Below are positions 1 to 7,562 of a stretch of 15,376 nt of DNA, piece after piece. Numbering within the stretch: the first letter of the stretch is position 1; each line of letters opens with the position of its first letter. Source of the DNA: Colwellia sp. (GTDB taxonomy: Bacteria > Pseudomonadota > Gammaproteobacteria > Enterobacterales > Alteromonadaceae); NCBI GenBank assembly GCA_003521815.1, contig DPHE01000012.1, forward strand, positions 1 through 15,376, written 5' to 3'. The notes under the pieces are model-generated. The model saw only the letters and a program-made list of their open reading frames with translations. It was not told where the DNA came from and did not search any database. The position numbers and the translations under genes were made by a program.

Positions 1-70
1 TAAAGCAAATAAGCTTCGAGTAACGAATTACGAAGCGATACTAAAAGAATAAAGGATAAAGGATAAATAC
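1..70 (+). promoter_or_regulatory. Leader/intergenic segment before liuD, with its ribosome binding site
   Basis: An AAAGGA Shine-Dalgarno sequence at 58-63 lies seven bases before the liuD ATG. The heptamer AAAGGAT is repeated in tandem (51-57 and 58-64), so two possible ribosome sites are present. A short dyad, GCTTCG (13-18) and CGAAGC (31-36), flanks a 12-base loop. One plus-strand frame is open from base 2 to a TAA at 50-52 (16 codons). This could be the tail of an upstream gene, but the residues do not match the end of any liu protein I know, so I do not call it a gene. Confidence 0.5.
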
Positions 71-2116
71 ATGTTCAATAAAATTTTAATTGCAAATCGT
101 GGTGAAATTGCCTGCCGTATTATTAAAACAGCGAAACAAATGGGCGTATTAACCGTTGCCGTTTATTCAGATGCAGATAAAAATTCTTTGCACGTTCATA
201 TGGCCGACGAAGCCGTTTACATTGGTCCCTCACCTTCTCGCGAAAGCTATTTATTAGGTGATAAAGTTATCGCTGCAGCCAAAAAAACAGGCGCACAAGC
301 GATTCATCCAGGCTATGGTTTCTTATCTGAAAATGCTGACTTTTGTCGTAACTGTGCCGCTGAAAATATAACTTTTATTGGTCCTCCTGTTGCAGCCATT
401 GAAGCGATGGGTTCAAAATCTGCTGCTAAAAACATTATGGAAAAAGCCAATGTGCCCTTAGTGCCTGGCTACCATGGTGATGATCAGTCACGCGATATAA
501 TTAAAAAAGCAGCTGACGACATGGGCTACCCTGTACTACTAAAAGCCACAGCCGGTGGTGGTGGTAAAGGAATGCGCCAAGTTTGGAGTGAAGCAGAATT
601 CGATGAAGGTTTAGAAGCAGCAAAACGTGAATCGATGTCATCATTTGGTGATGATACCATGTTGGTTGAGAAGTATTTAACACAACCTCGTCATGTTGAA
701 ATACAAGTATTTTGTGATAATCATGATAATGCGGTTTATTTATTCGAACGTGATTGTTCCGTACAGCGTCGTCATCAAAAAGTCATTGAAGAAGCGCCAG
801 CCTTTAGTATGAGCCAAGAATTACGCGCTCAAATGGGTGAATCAGCGATTAAATCAGCCCAAGCGATAGGTTATCAAGGTGCGGGTACTGTTGAATTTTT
901 ACTTGATATTGATGGCTCTTTCTATTTTATGGAAATGAACACCCGCTTACAAGTTGAGCATCCTGTTACTGAAATGATCAGTGGACAAGATTTAGTTGAA
1001 TGGCAATTACGTGTCGCCGCGGGTGAATTGCTGCCAAAAACACAAGAGCAACTTGTGCTTAATGGTCATGCTTTTGAAGCCCGTATTTATGCAGAAGATG
1101 CTAACAATGACTTTTTACCTGCAACAGGAAAGTTGACTCTATTAAAAACGCCAATTGAAAGCGAACATGTTCGTATAGATACCGGTGTTCGCCAAGGTGA
1201 TGAAGTCAGTGTGTATTACGATCCGATGATTGCTAAATTAATTGTTTGGGATGAGAATCGTGAAAAAGCACTTCAGCGCTTAGCCAAAGCATTAAGTGAA
1301 TATCGTATTAATGGTGTAGTCACTAATATTGATTTTCTTTATAATTTAGCCACCTCAGCCCCTTTTAAAGCAGCTGATATTGATACCGGTTTTATTGAAA
1401 AAAATTATGACCTAATTTTTCACAACGACGAAAAACCGTTAGTAAATGAATTACCTATAGCAGCTTTATTCCTTATTTTATCTAAAGAAAACAAGGCAAA
1501 AAAACAAGCGAAAGAAAGTAATGACCCACATTCACCTTGGTGCAATGCTAGTGCATGGCGTCTAAATGAAGCTAATCTACATACCCTAGTTCTAGCGCAC
1601 AATGAGATTGAATATACGGTAACCGTTGAACAAAAGCGCCAAGGAAATGATGCTTATTATTCAATTAATATCAATGGTGAAAAATTTGATTGCCAAGGCG
1701 AGATATTAACCACACCACACAATGATGACACAATTGTCGCAACGGTTAACGGACATCGTAGTCAAACTACCTTTAATCACTTTGAAAATTCCATTAGCCT
1801 GTACAGAGCTAATGGGGTATTTAATTTTACCCATATTTTACCTGACTGTGGCCAAAGTGATGATGATGACAATCATGGTGGTTTAGTGGCGCCAATGAAC
1901 GGCACAATGGTTAGTGTTTTAGTTAAATCTGGTGAACAAGTTAACAAAGGTCAACCGCTTGTAATCATGGAAGCGATGAAAATGGAACATACTATCAAAG
2001 CACCAAGTAACGGTACTATTGATGAGATATTCTTCCATGAAGGTGACATGGTTGATGGTGGTGCCGAGTTACTCGCTTTTACGGCAGAAGAAACTACTAA
2101 TAAAGAGTCGGAGTAA
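71..2116 (+). CDS. liuD: Methylcrotonyl-CoA carboxylase, biotin-containing (alpha) subunit
   Basis: Biotin-dependent carboxylase subunit (681 aa) that carboxylates its own biotin with bicarbonate and ATP; with the LiuB carboxyltransferase it turns 3-methylcrotonyl-CoA into 3-methylglutaconyl-CoA in leucine breakdown in the cytosol. The biotin carboxylase region spans about residues 1-450: IANRGEIACR near the N-terminus, a glycine-rich ATP-grasp loop GGGGKGM (162-168), and EMNTRLQVEHPVTE (288-301) with the conserved Arg292 and Glu296. A variable BT-type linker follows (about 470-600), with an acidic DDDD stretch just before the biotinyl domain. Its EAMKM motif (634-638) places biotin on Lys637. 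ATG at 71 follows a good ribosome site. Related acetyl-, propionyl- and geranyl-CoA carboxylase subunits look alike; the HMG-CoA lyase two bases downstream makes the methylcrotonyl-CoA assignment much the best. Confidence 0.92.
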   Translation: MFNKILIANRGEIACRIIKTAKQMGVLTVAVYSDADKNSLHVHMADEAVYIGPSPSRESYLLGDKVIAAAKKTGAQAIHPGYGFLSENADFCRNCAAENITFIGPPVAAIEAMGSKSAAKNIMEKANVPLVPGYHGDDQSRDIIKKAADDMGYPVLLKATAGGGGKGMRQVWSEAEFDEGLEAAKRESMSSFGDDTMLVEKYLTQPRHVEIQVFCDNHDNAVYLFERDCSVQRRHQKVIEEAPAFSMSQELRAQMGESAIKSAQAIGYQGAGTVEFLLDIDGSFYFMEMNTRLQVEHPVTEMISGQDLVEWQLRVAAGELLPKTQEQLVLNGHAFEARIYAEDANNDFLPATGKLTLLKTPIESEHVRIDTGVRQGDEVSVYYDPMIAKLIVWDENREKALQRLAKALSEYRINGVVTNIDFLYNLATSAPFKAADIDTGFIEKNYDLIFHNDEKPLVNELPIAALFLILSKENKAKKQAKESNDPHSPWCNASAWRLNEANLHTLVLAHNEIEYTVTVEQKRQGNDAYYSININGEKFDCQGEILTTPHNDDTIVATVNGHRSQTTFNHFENSISLYRANGVFNFTHILPDCGQSDDDDNHGGLVAPMNGTMVSVLVKSGEQVNKGQPLVIMEAMKMEHTIKAPSNGTIDEIFFHEGDMVDGGAELLAFTAEETTNKESE

Positions 2117-2118
2117 TT

Positions 2119-3039
2119 ATGTTATCACGTAAATTACCACAACGAGTCAAAGTTGTTGAAGTGGGTCCTAGAGATGGCCTGCAAAATGAAGCGATCCCAG
2201 TTAGTGCTGCGGATAAAATTCATTTAATAGAAAAACTTAGCGATGCAGGCGTTACTTATATTGAAAGTGGCAGCTTTGTTTCACCTAAGTGGGTGCCGCA
2301 AATGGGTACCTCTACTGAAGTTTTTGAGAAGCTTAATCGTATTAAGGGCGTTACCTATGCCGCATTAACACCTAACCTACGCGGTTTTGAAGCCGCATTG
2401 GCAGTTAATGCAGGTGAAGTCGCCATTTTTGGCGCTGCATCTGAAAGCTTCAGCCAAAAAAATATAAACTGCTCTATTGAAGAAAGCCTTGAGCGTTTCG
2501 CCCCTATAATGGAAGCAGCTAAAAAAGCGAATATTAAAGTACGTGGTTATGTTTCTTGTGTATTAGGCTGCCCTTATGAAGGTGATATAGAGCCAGAGCA
2601 AGTGGCTTTAGTCGCTGAGAAACTACTTGCCATGGGCTGTTATGAAATATCCTTAGGTGACACTGTAGGTGTTGGCAACCCGGCTAGCGTAACAAAAATG
2701 ATACAAGCCGTTAGCGCACGTGTACCGGTAGAAAAGCTAGCAGTGCATTTTCATGATACCTATGGGCAAGCATTAACCAATATTTACGCGGCATTACAGA
2801 TGGGCGTTAGTGTTGTTGACAGTGCTATTGCCGGTTTAGGCGGCTGTCCTTATGCTAAAGGAGCCTCAGGCAATGTAGCCACTGAAGATGTTGTTTATAT
2901 GCTTAATGGTTTAGGTATAACAACAGGCATCGATTTCACAAAACTCCTACAAGCGGGGTGGTTCATTAGTGATAAATTAGGTAAAGCACCTATATCTAAA
3001 GTATCAAATGCTTACCTTTCACAAGAAAAAGGACACTAA
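2119..3039 (+). CDS. liuE: Hydroxymethylglutaryl-CoA lyase
   Basis: HMG-CoA lyase (306 aa, normal length) cleaves 3-hydroxy-3-methylglutaryl-CoA to acetyl-CoA and acetoacetate, the last step of leucine catabolism. It is a DRE-TIM/HMGL-like TIM barrel: VGPRDGLQNE (15-24) carries the catalytic Arg18 and metal-ligand Asp19, HFHDTYGQ (210-217) carries the metal-binding His210 and His212, and the family signature GGCPYAKGASGNVATED (241-257) carries the active-site Cys243. The ATG begins two bases after the liuD stop, with GGAG five bases upstream inside the end of liuD, so the two are co-transcribed and probably translationally coupled. It is the last gene of the operon here, followed by a hairpin terminator. 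The name mvaB is used for the same enzyme. Confidence 0.95.
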   Translation: MLSRKLPQRVKVVEVGPRDGLQNEAIPVSAADKIHLIEKLSDAGVTYIESGSFVSPKWVPQMGTSTEVFEKLNRIKGVTYAALTPNLRGFEAALAVNAGEVAIFGAASESFSQKNINCSIEESLERFAPIMEAAKKANIKVRGYVSCVLGCPYEGDIEPEQVALVAEKLLAMGCYEISLGDTVGVGNPASVTKMIQAVSARVPVEKLAVHFHDTYGQALTNIYAALQMGVSVVDSAIAGLGGCPYAKGASGNVATEDVVYMLNGLGITTGIDFTKLLQAGWFISDKLGKAPISKVSNAYLSQEKGH

Positions 3040-3069
3040 GAATAGCTGTTTGTATTGTTAAATGTAAAC

Positions 3070-3124
3070 ATAAAAAACCTTGGATTTCTTGAATAAAGTT
3101 GTCAAGATCTTCAAGGTTTTTTAT
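3070..3124 (+). terminator. Rho-independent-type terminator after liuE
   Basis: A perfect 13-bp inverted repeat, ATAAAAAACCTTG (3070-3082) and CAAGGTTTTTTAT (3112-3124), closes a 29-base interior that itself can form a small inner stem (CTTGA 3088-3092 with TCAAG 3102-3106). The downstream arm carries a run of six T. It lies 30 bases after the liuE stop and fits termination of the liu operon; the interior is longer than in a textbook terminator. Confidence 0.75.
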
Positions 3125-3307
3125 ACTTACAACTATTTTTATCTAATGATCATAAAAAACTTAAGCCTTCACACACATTTCATCATAGAAATACGTAATA
3201 TGTTTACACTCATTTCACCTTGAACAAAGCTCAGGCTAGCGATGTTATCAAAAATCTCATACACTTAGAGTAATTAATAATAAATTTTAATTTTATAACA
3301 ATAAGCT
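3125..3307 (+). promoter_or_regulatory. Intergenic region upstream of the patatin gene, weak promoter candidate
   Basis: This AT-rich stretch must hold the patatin gene's promoter, because the preceding operon is terminated. The best pair I find is TTGAAC (3220-3225) and TGTTAT (3243-3248) with a 17-base spacer; each box matches consensus at only four of six positions, so it is tentative. No clear Shine-Dalgarno sequence precedes the ATG at 3308. Confidence 0.3.
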
Positions 3308-4483
3308 ATGACTAAAAAACGTAACTATGTTGACAGTAAAAATGCTTTAGTACTCACAGGTGGTGGCGCGCGTGCTGCTTATCAAGTGGGTGTATTATCC
3401 GCAATAGCCAAATTTATCCCGAGAAACCATGGTATTCCCTTCCCTATTCTATCTGGAACCTCAGCAGGAGCTATCAATACCACCGCCTTAGGTTGCTACG
3501 CGTCATGCTTTCATTTAGGTGTGAAAAAACTAGAGTGGATATGGAAAAATTTAGACACAGCAAAAATTTATCATAATGATACCAAAGGCGTTTTTGGTCA
3601 TATTGGAAAAGGTATGTTAGCTAGCTTTCAAGCTGACTATGCTAATAAATCACCTCGTAGCTTATTGAACAATGCGCCACTCAGAAGTTTACTTAACTCT
3701 GTTATGAACTTTAAACGTATTGACAACAATATTTTATGTGGTTATTTGTCAGCCGTTGCAGTAACTGCATCGAGTTATAGTACCGGAAATTCGATTAGTT
3801 TCTATCAAGCAGAAGATACTACTCAACCATGGGAAAGAGCAAAGCGTTGCGGTCAAGCAACTCAACTAAATAGCGAACATTTAATGGCATCTTCGGCCAT
3901 TCCATTAGTTTTTCCATCAATAAAAATAAAGAATCAATATTTTGGTGATGGATCAGTACATCAATTATCCCCCCTCAGCCCTGCTATTCATTTGGGTGCT
4001 GAGCGCATATTTGTTATAGGTGTAGATCAACCTAAAGTCCCCTTACATGCTAATGAGAATACCCCACATCCACCCACAGCAGCAACAATTGCCGGTCACC
4101 TGCTAGACTCCATATTTTCCGATACTATGAATAGTGATTTAGAGCGAATGGTACGTATTAATGAGACACTAAAGTTAATTCCAGAAAGCAAAAAAGATAA
4201 TATGGAAGGTTTGAAACATATCGACAGTTTTATTATTAATCCAAGTCATGATTTTAATGCCATAGCACTCAATTACTATTATGATTTACCTTTACCTGTT
4301 CGGCTATTGTTACGTAGTGCGGGTATTAATAGCGATTCTGAATCAAGTATTATTAGCTATCTATTATTTGAGAAAAACTTTTGTGCTGAATTAATAAAAC
4401 TAGGATTTGAAGATGCTATGGAACAAGAAAATAAAATTAAATATTTTTTAAATTTATATCCTGCTACCAAACATCAAAAATAA
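3308..4483 (+). CDS. Patatin-like phospholipase family protein
   Basis: Probable lipid acyl hydrolase (391 aa) of the patatin/RssA type. The N-terminal half has all three hallmarks: oxyanion loop GGGARAAY (18-25), nucleophile elbow GTSAG (50-54) with Ser52, and the catalytic aspartate in FGDGS (Asp214). The catalytic Ser/Asp dyad is therefore intact. I see no signal peptide or membrane span, so it is probably cytosolic or peripheral on the inner membrane. The region after about residue 250 is not a motif I recognise and makes the protein longer than minimal RssA-like proteins (about 300 aa). Natural substrate is unknown; phospholipids or storage lipids are possible. The gene stands alone on the plus strand, convergent with the antiporter gene and separated from it by 18 bases. 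The ATG is accepted although the ribosome site is weak. Confidence 0.87.
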   Translation: MTKKRNYVDSKNALVLTGGGARAAYQVGVLSAIAKFIPRNHGIPFPILSGTSAGAINTTALGCYASCFHLGVKKLEWIWKNLDTAKIYHNDTKGVFGHIGKGMLASFQADYANKSPRSLLNNAPLRSLLNSVMNFKRIDNNILCGYLSAVAVTASSYSTGNSISFYQAEDTTQPWERAKRCGQATQLNSEHLMASSAIPLVFPSIKIKNQYFGDGSVHQLSPLSPAIHLGAERIFVIGVDQPKVPLHANENTPHPPTAATIAGHLLDSIFSDTMNSDLERMVRINETLKLIPESKKDNMEGLKHIDSFIINPSHDFNAIALNYYYDLPLPVRLLLRSAGINSDSESSIISYLLFEKNFCAELIKLGFEDAMEQENKIKYFLNLYPATKHQK

Positions 4484-4494
4484 GCAAAAATAAG
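4475..4494. repeat. 10-bp tandem duplication at the convergent gene junction
   Basis: CAAAAATAAG occurs twice head-to-tail (4475-4484 and 4485-4494). The first copy contains the TAA stop of the patatin gene, and the duplication makes up half of the 18-base gap to the antiporter stop. No hairpin terminator is visible for either of the two convergent genes. Confidence 0.8.
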
Positions 4495-4501
4495 CAAATG
4501 A

Positions 4502-6469
4502 TTAAATACCTTCTTGTATATACCTATCTGCTCCTTCTACTCCTCTTGGCTTTCCACGAATAATCAAGGTGTCTTGATTTTGTAAAATAGTGTTATCCTC
4601 AGGTGATTCACATTCAATATCGCCACGGCGTAAAGCAATAACTTTAACCTTCCGTTTATCAAGGTTTAATGATTCAATACTTTTACCACAGCCAAAAGAA
4701 TCATCATTGATTAAAATAGCGTGAGCAAATTCAATTCGATCAATGGCTTCAGGACTCATATTAGTATGCTCTCCCTGAAAGAAACCATGTAAATGGTTAT
4801 AATGGTTTTTACGCTCTTTTTGTACCCGGCGCATAATGCGAGAAAATGGCACACCGGTAAGTGATAGCACTTGTGAAACTAACATTAAACTGCCTTCTAA
4901 GCTTTCTGGAACCACTTCATTGGCACCCGCATCATACAACATATCTAAATGATCATCATTACGTGTACGTACCAGAATAGGTACATTAGGTGATAAAGAA
5001 CGTACTTTTTGAATAACCTCCAATGACTGTTTATCTTCACCAAACGCGATCACTACTAATTTAGCTTGAGATAGGTGCGCGGCATTGAGCAGTTCTGTTT
5101 GTCTTGATGACCCAAATAATACATTCTCTCCTGCTTCACGAGCTGTTCGGGTACGCAGGGGATCAATATCAATGGCTACAAAATCAATTAATTCTTGTTT
5201 TAGGAAACGACTAACCGTTTGACCTATTCGGCCAAAACCACAAATAATCACATGATCTTTCAAATTTTCATTTTCTGGCAATTGTTCTAAGTCATCAGTA
5301 GCAGTCGATTTTTCCTGACTTAAAAAGAGTGACCATGAGCGAGCATGGTCAATCATATACGGTGTAATAGCCATACTGATAACACCCGCACCAAGTAACA
5401 TTGATGACACATCGCTTGGCAATAATTTTACTTGATTAGCAAGGGCAATAAGTACAAAACCAAATTCACCCATTTGAGCCAAAATTAGTCCTGATGCCCA
5501 AGCATCTTTTGGAGATTCGCCTGCACGTATGGCTAACACTTTAATCACTATAACTTTAACTAACATAAAGCTAAGCATGATGGCGAGTAGACTCAGAGGT
5601 GATGATACTAATAAAGCAACATTAAGCTTCATACCGACAGTAATAAAAAACAAACCTAATAAAATATCACGATAAGGCCTAATATCTGCTTCTAATTGAT
5701 GTTTATATTCACTTTCACTTAGCATCATACCCGCTAAAAAAGCGCCTAATGCCATAGATAAACCAAACCATTGTGTAATTGCTGAGGCTAATAGGGTAAC
5801 TAAAAGTGTTGTTAAAACAAAAAGTTCATCCGTTCTTACTTGAGCAATAATATTGAACACTTTAGGTAACAACCATTTACCGATAAATAATAATAACGTG
5901 ACAACCACAACACCTTTAAGGATCGCAATACCTAAAGCCCAAATCATAGAAGTATCACTGTCTAGTGCTAACATGGGAATAATAATCAGTAGTGGCACTA
6001 CTGCGACATCTTGAAATAATAATATAGCGACCGACAATTGACCTGATTTACGCTTCATTGCGCCTGTTTCGCTCAGTTGTCTAATAACAATAGCAGTAGA
6101 AGATAAGGCTAAAATACCACCAACTACAAAAGCGGATTCAAAGCTAAGGCCAAATAACATACTGGCAATAGTAAAAATTAATAAGGATATACCAACTTGT
6201 AAACTTCCCACAGCAAGCACTAAATGCCGCATTGCCATCAAACGCGGTAAAGAGAACTCTAAACCCAAAGTAAATAATAAAAAAACAATACCCAATTCAG
6301 CAAAATGATCATAATCAACTTGGTCTTGAGCTATATTTAAACCATGTTCACCCACTAACATACCTGCCACAAGATAAGCTAAAATAGCAGGCAACTTTAA
6401 GCGACGAAATAGCCATACAATAAATACGGCACTAGATAAAATAGCTAATATTTCAAGATGTCCGTTCAC
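4502..6469 (-). CDS. Monovalent cation:proton antiporter, CPA2 (KefB/KefC-like), with RCK domains
   Basis: Inner-membrane antiporter (655 aa) expected to exchange K+ or Na+ for H+. Residues 1-380 are a Na+/H+ exchanger domain of many hydrophobic helices, with the CPA2-typical LLFQDVAVVPL segment (150-160, Asp154). A Rossmann RCK_N/TrkA-N domain follows, with GFGRIG (411-416) and an acidic strand end near Asp434-Asp436, suggesting nucleotide control. A second cytosolic segment at about 570-655 looks like RCK_C/TrkA-C, which E. coli KefB and KefC lack. The start is GTG at 6469: the upstream frame is closed by TAA four codons earlier, and AAGGA lies six bases before the GTG. No KefF/KefG-type quinone reductase is nearby, so glutathione-gated K+ efflux cannot be assumed. 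Single gene with its own promoter candidate. Confidence 0.88.
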   Translation of the reverse strand: MNGHLEILAILSSAVFIVWLFRRLKLPAILAYLVAGMLVGEHGLNIAQDQVDYDHFAELGIVFLLFTLGLEFSLPRLMAMRHLVLAVGSLQVGISLLIFTIASMLFGLSFESAFVVGGILALSSTAIVIRQLSETGAMKRKSGQLSVAILLFQDVAVVPLLIIIPMLALDSDTSMIWALGIAILKGVVVVTLLLFIGKWLLPKVFNIIAQVRTDELFVLTTLLVTLLASAITQWFGLSMALGAFLAGMMLSESEYKHQLEADIRPYRDILLGLFFITVGMKLNVALLVSSPLSLLAIMLSFMLVKVIVIKVLAIRAGESPKDAWASGLILAQMGEFGFVLIALANQVKLLPSDVSSMLLGAGVISMAITPYMIDHARSWSLFLSQEKSTATDDLEQLPENENLKDHVIICGFGRIGQTVSRFLKQELIDFVAIDIDPLRTRTAREAGENVLFGSSRQTELLNAAHLSQAKLVVIAFGEDKQSLEVIQKVRSLSPNVPILVRTRNDDHLDMLYDAGANEVVPESLEGSLMLVSQVLSLTGVPFSRIMRRVQKERKNHYNHLHGFFQGEHTNMSPEAIDRIEFAHAILINDDSFGCGKSIESLNLDKRKVKVIALRRGDIECESPEDNTILQNQDTLIIRGKPRGVEGADRYIQEGI

Positions 6470-6475
6470 ATATAT

Positions 6476-6480
6476 TCCTT
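6476..6480 (-). promoter_or_regulatory. Ribosome binding site fixing the GTG start of the antiporter gene
   Basis: On the minus strand AAGGA lies six bases before the GTG. An out-of-frame ATG immediately followed by TGA overlaps the GTG (ATGTGA). An in-frame TAA four codons upstream excludes a longer protein, so the GTG is the only upstream start that fits. Confidence 0.75.
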
Positions 6481-6512
6481 AAAAATGATAGGCACCATTG
6501 CCAAATAAACTA

Positions 6513-6540
6513 ATAATAAAATAGTTAACAGGATTATCAA
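6513..6540 (-). promoter_or_regulatory. Sigma70-type promoter candidate for the antiporter gene
   Basis: Read on the minus strand, TTGATA (6535-6540) is followed after 16 bases by TATTAT (6513-6518). Each box matches consensus at five of six positions. It would start transcription about 35 bases before the GTG start. In such AT-rich DNA chance matches are common, but position, spacing and scores all fit. Confidence 0.5.
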
Positions 6541-6839
6541 TAAATAGTTTTATCTCACATAGCAAGGCTACTATATAGTGAGGCAAAAGTATGCAAACAT
6601 TGAATATAATTAACAATACAACATCATCGTTCCATTCGTTTACAGTATTAAAAATTTTAACGGGCAGATAGAGCTTTATACCTATAACTATTCATAAGAT
6701 AGGTTTCAGTAGGACAAAAAATGATTTAGACAAGGCTTGGATTATAGAGAATAACCTTTCCATTATAAAAACAAATAACAACCTATTAAATGATTTTAGC
6801 TCCACCGACTTAAGTCTGGTTTGATGTATTAACATTAAG

Positions 6840-7562
6840 CTATGTTACTTTCCTACGTAACTGATGAAGTGCTTGCTGTCGTTCAAAAGTGGTAGCAGCC
6901 ACTAATAATCTGCAAAATCTAACCGCTTTAGCAAAATCATTATTGCCTAATAATTCTAAAACTGAGCGAAAATAATCGAGATTTAACAAAAAAGTGTCAG
7001 CGTAATGTCGCATAGCTTGTTCAACATTTGGATAGACAACCTCGTCAAAATGAAAACTTTTCTCCAAATACTCATCAAGTACTGTAATTCCATCAACAAT
7101 AAGGGGCCAACTAATATAATTCACCCTCGCCTTCGCTAACTCAAACATAAACCAAGCACTTCGTTGAAAACCAGCAAAATCACCCTGTTCAAATTCACTT
7201 TCTTCTAGTTCTTTTTTCGTCCAATTAATACCTATAGCCAAGTCTTTACGGTAATACTCTACTAAATACTGTTTGACCTCAGACTTTATAGTCCAAATAG
7301 AGAAATGGAGCCCTTCATTTTTAGCGTTTATGAGCGATTTTTTAGCAACTTGATAACACTCTTTACAGCTTGGCAGCGATAATTGAGAAATAAATTGATT
7401 TTCTGAAGTTGGAGGTTCAAAGCCATTAAGGTAAGTAAACACATATTGATTAGGCTCACCACAAAACCAACAATCATGTCTTTTATTAAAGGGGGTTTCA
7501 GTGGTGATAGATAACAAAGCAGCATTAGGTGCTGCTTTGTTAGTTGTTAGCTTTTCTTTCAC
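6840..7562 (-). CDS. Uncharacterised protein with two CxxC pairs, coupled to the helicase gene
   Basis: I do not recognise this 240-aa protein. Cys31-x2-Cys34 (HDCWFCGEP) and Cys66-x2-Cys69 (PSCKECYQ), 31 residues apart, look like a four-cysteine zinc site of zinc-ribbon or treble-clef type. No HNH-type catalytic His-Asn-His series follows. The remainder, from about 85 to the end, is rich in aromatic and charged residues, looks mostly helical, and ends in a basic tail (LRRK). No signal peptide or membrane span is seen, so it is probably cytosolic. The start is a GTG whose first G is the last base of the helicase TAG stop, implying translational coupling. No other in-frame Met occurs before about residue 138, after both cysteine pairs. 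A role with the helicase in RNA metabolism is a guess from position only. Confidence 0.8.
   Translation of the reverse strand: MKEKLTTNKAAPNAALLSITTETPFNKRHDCWFCGEPNQYVFTYLNGFEPPTSENQFISQLSLPSCKECYQVAKKSLINAKNEGLHFSIWTIKSEVKQYLVEYYRKDLAIGINWTKKELEESEFEQGDFAGFQRSAWFMFELAKARVNYISWPLIVDGITVLDEYLEKSFHFDEVVYPNVEQAMRHYADTFLLNLDYFRSVLELLGNNDFAKAVRFCRLLVAATTFERQQALHQLRRKVT

Larger units (their letters stand above)
6470..6839. other. 370-base intergenic region between the antiporter gene and the CxxC-protein gene
   Basis: No convincing gene is present on either strand. Near its left end it holds the antiporter promoter candidate and ribosome site. Further right are an imperfect dyad (CTCACATAG 6554-6562 against CTATATAGTGAG 6571-6582), a weak ACCTAT/ATAGGT pair around 6682-6705, and a perfect 10-bp palindrome GACTTAAGTC (6807-6816) just downstream of the CxxC-protein stop. 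I see no hairpin followed by a T-run that would be a clear terminator of the helicase operon. Confidence 0.6.

Noticed and set aside
501..683. Minus-strand open frame of 60 codons within liuD
   Set aside because: It lies wholly antisense inside a conserved biotin carboxylase region and has no recognisable domain; it is a shadow of the real gene.
7328..7525. Second minus-strand frame of 65 codons inside the CxxC-protein gene
   Set aside because: It overlaps the longer frame that is coupled to the helicase and has the cysteine motifs; the shorter one shows no such features.
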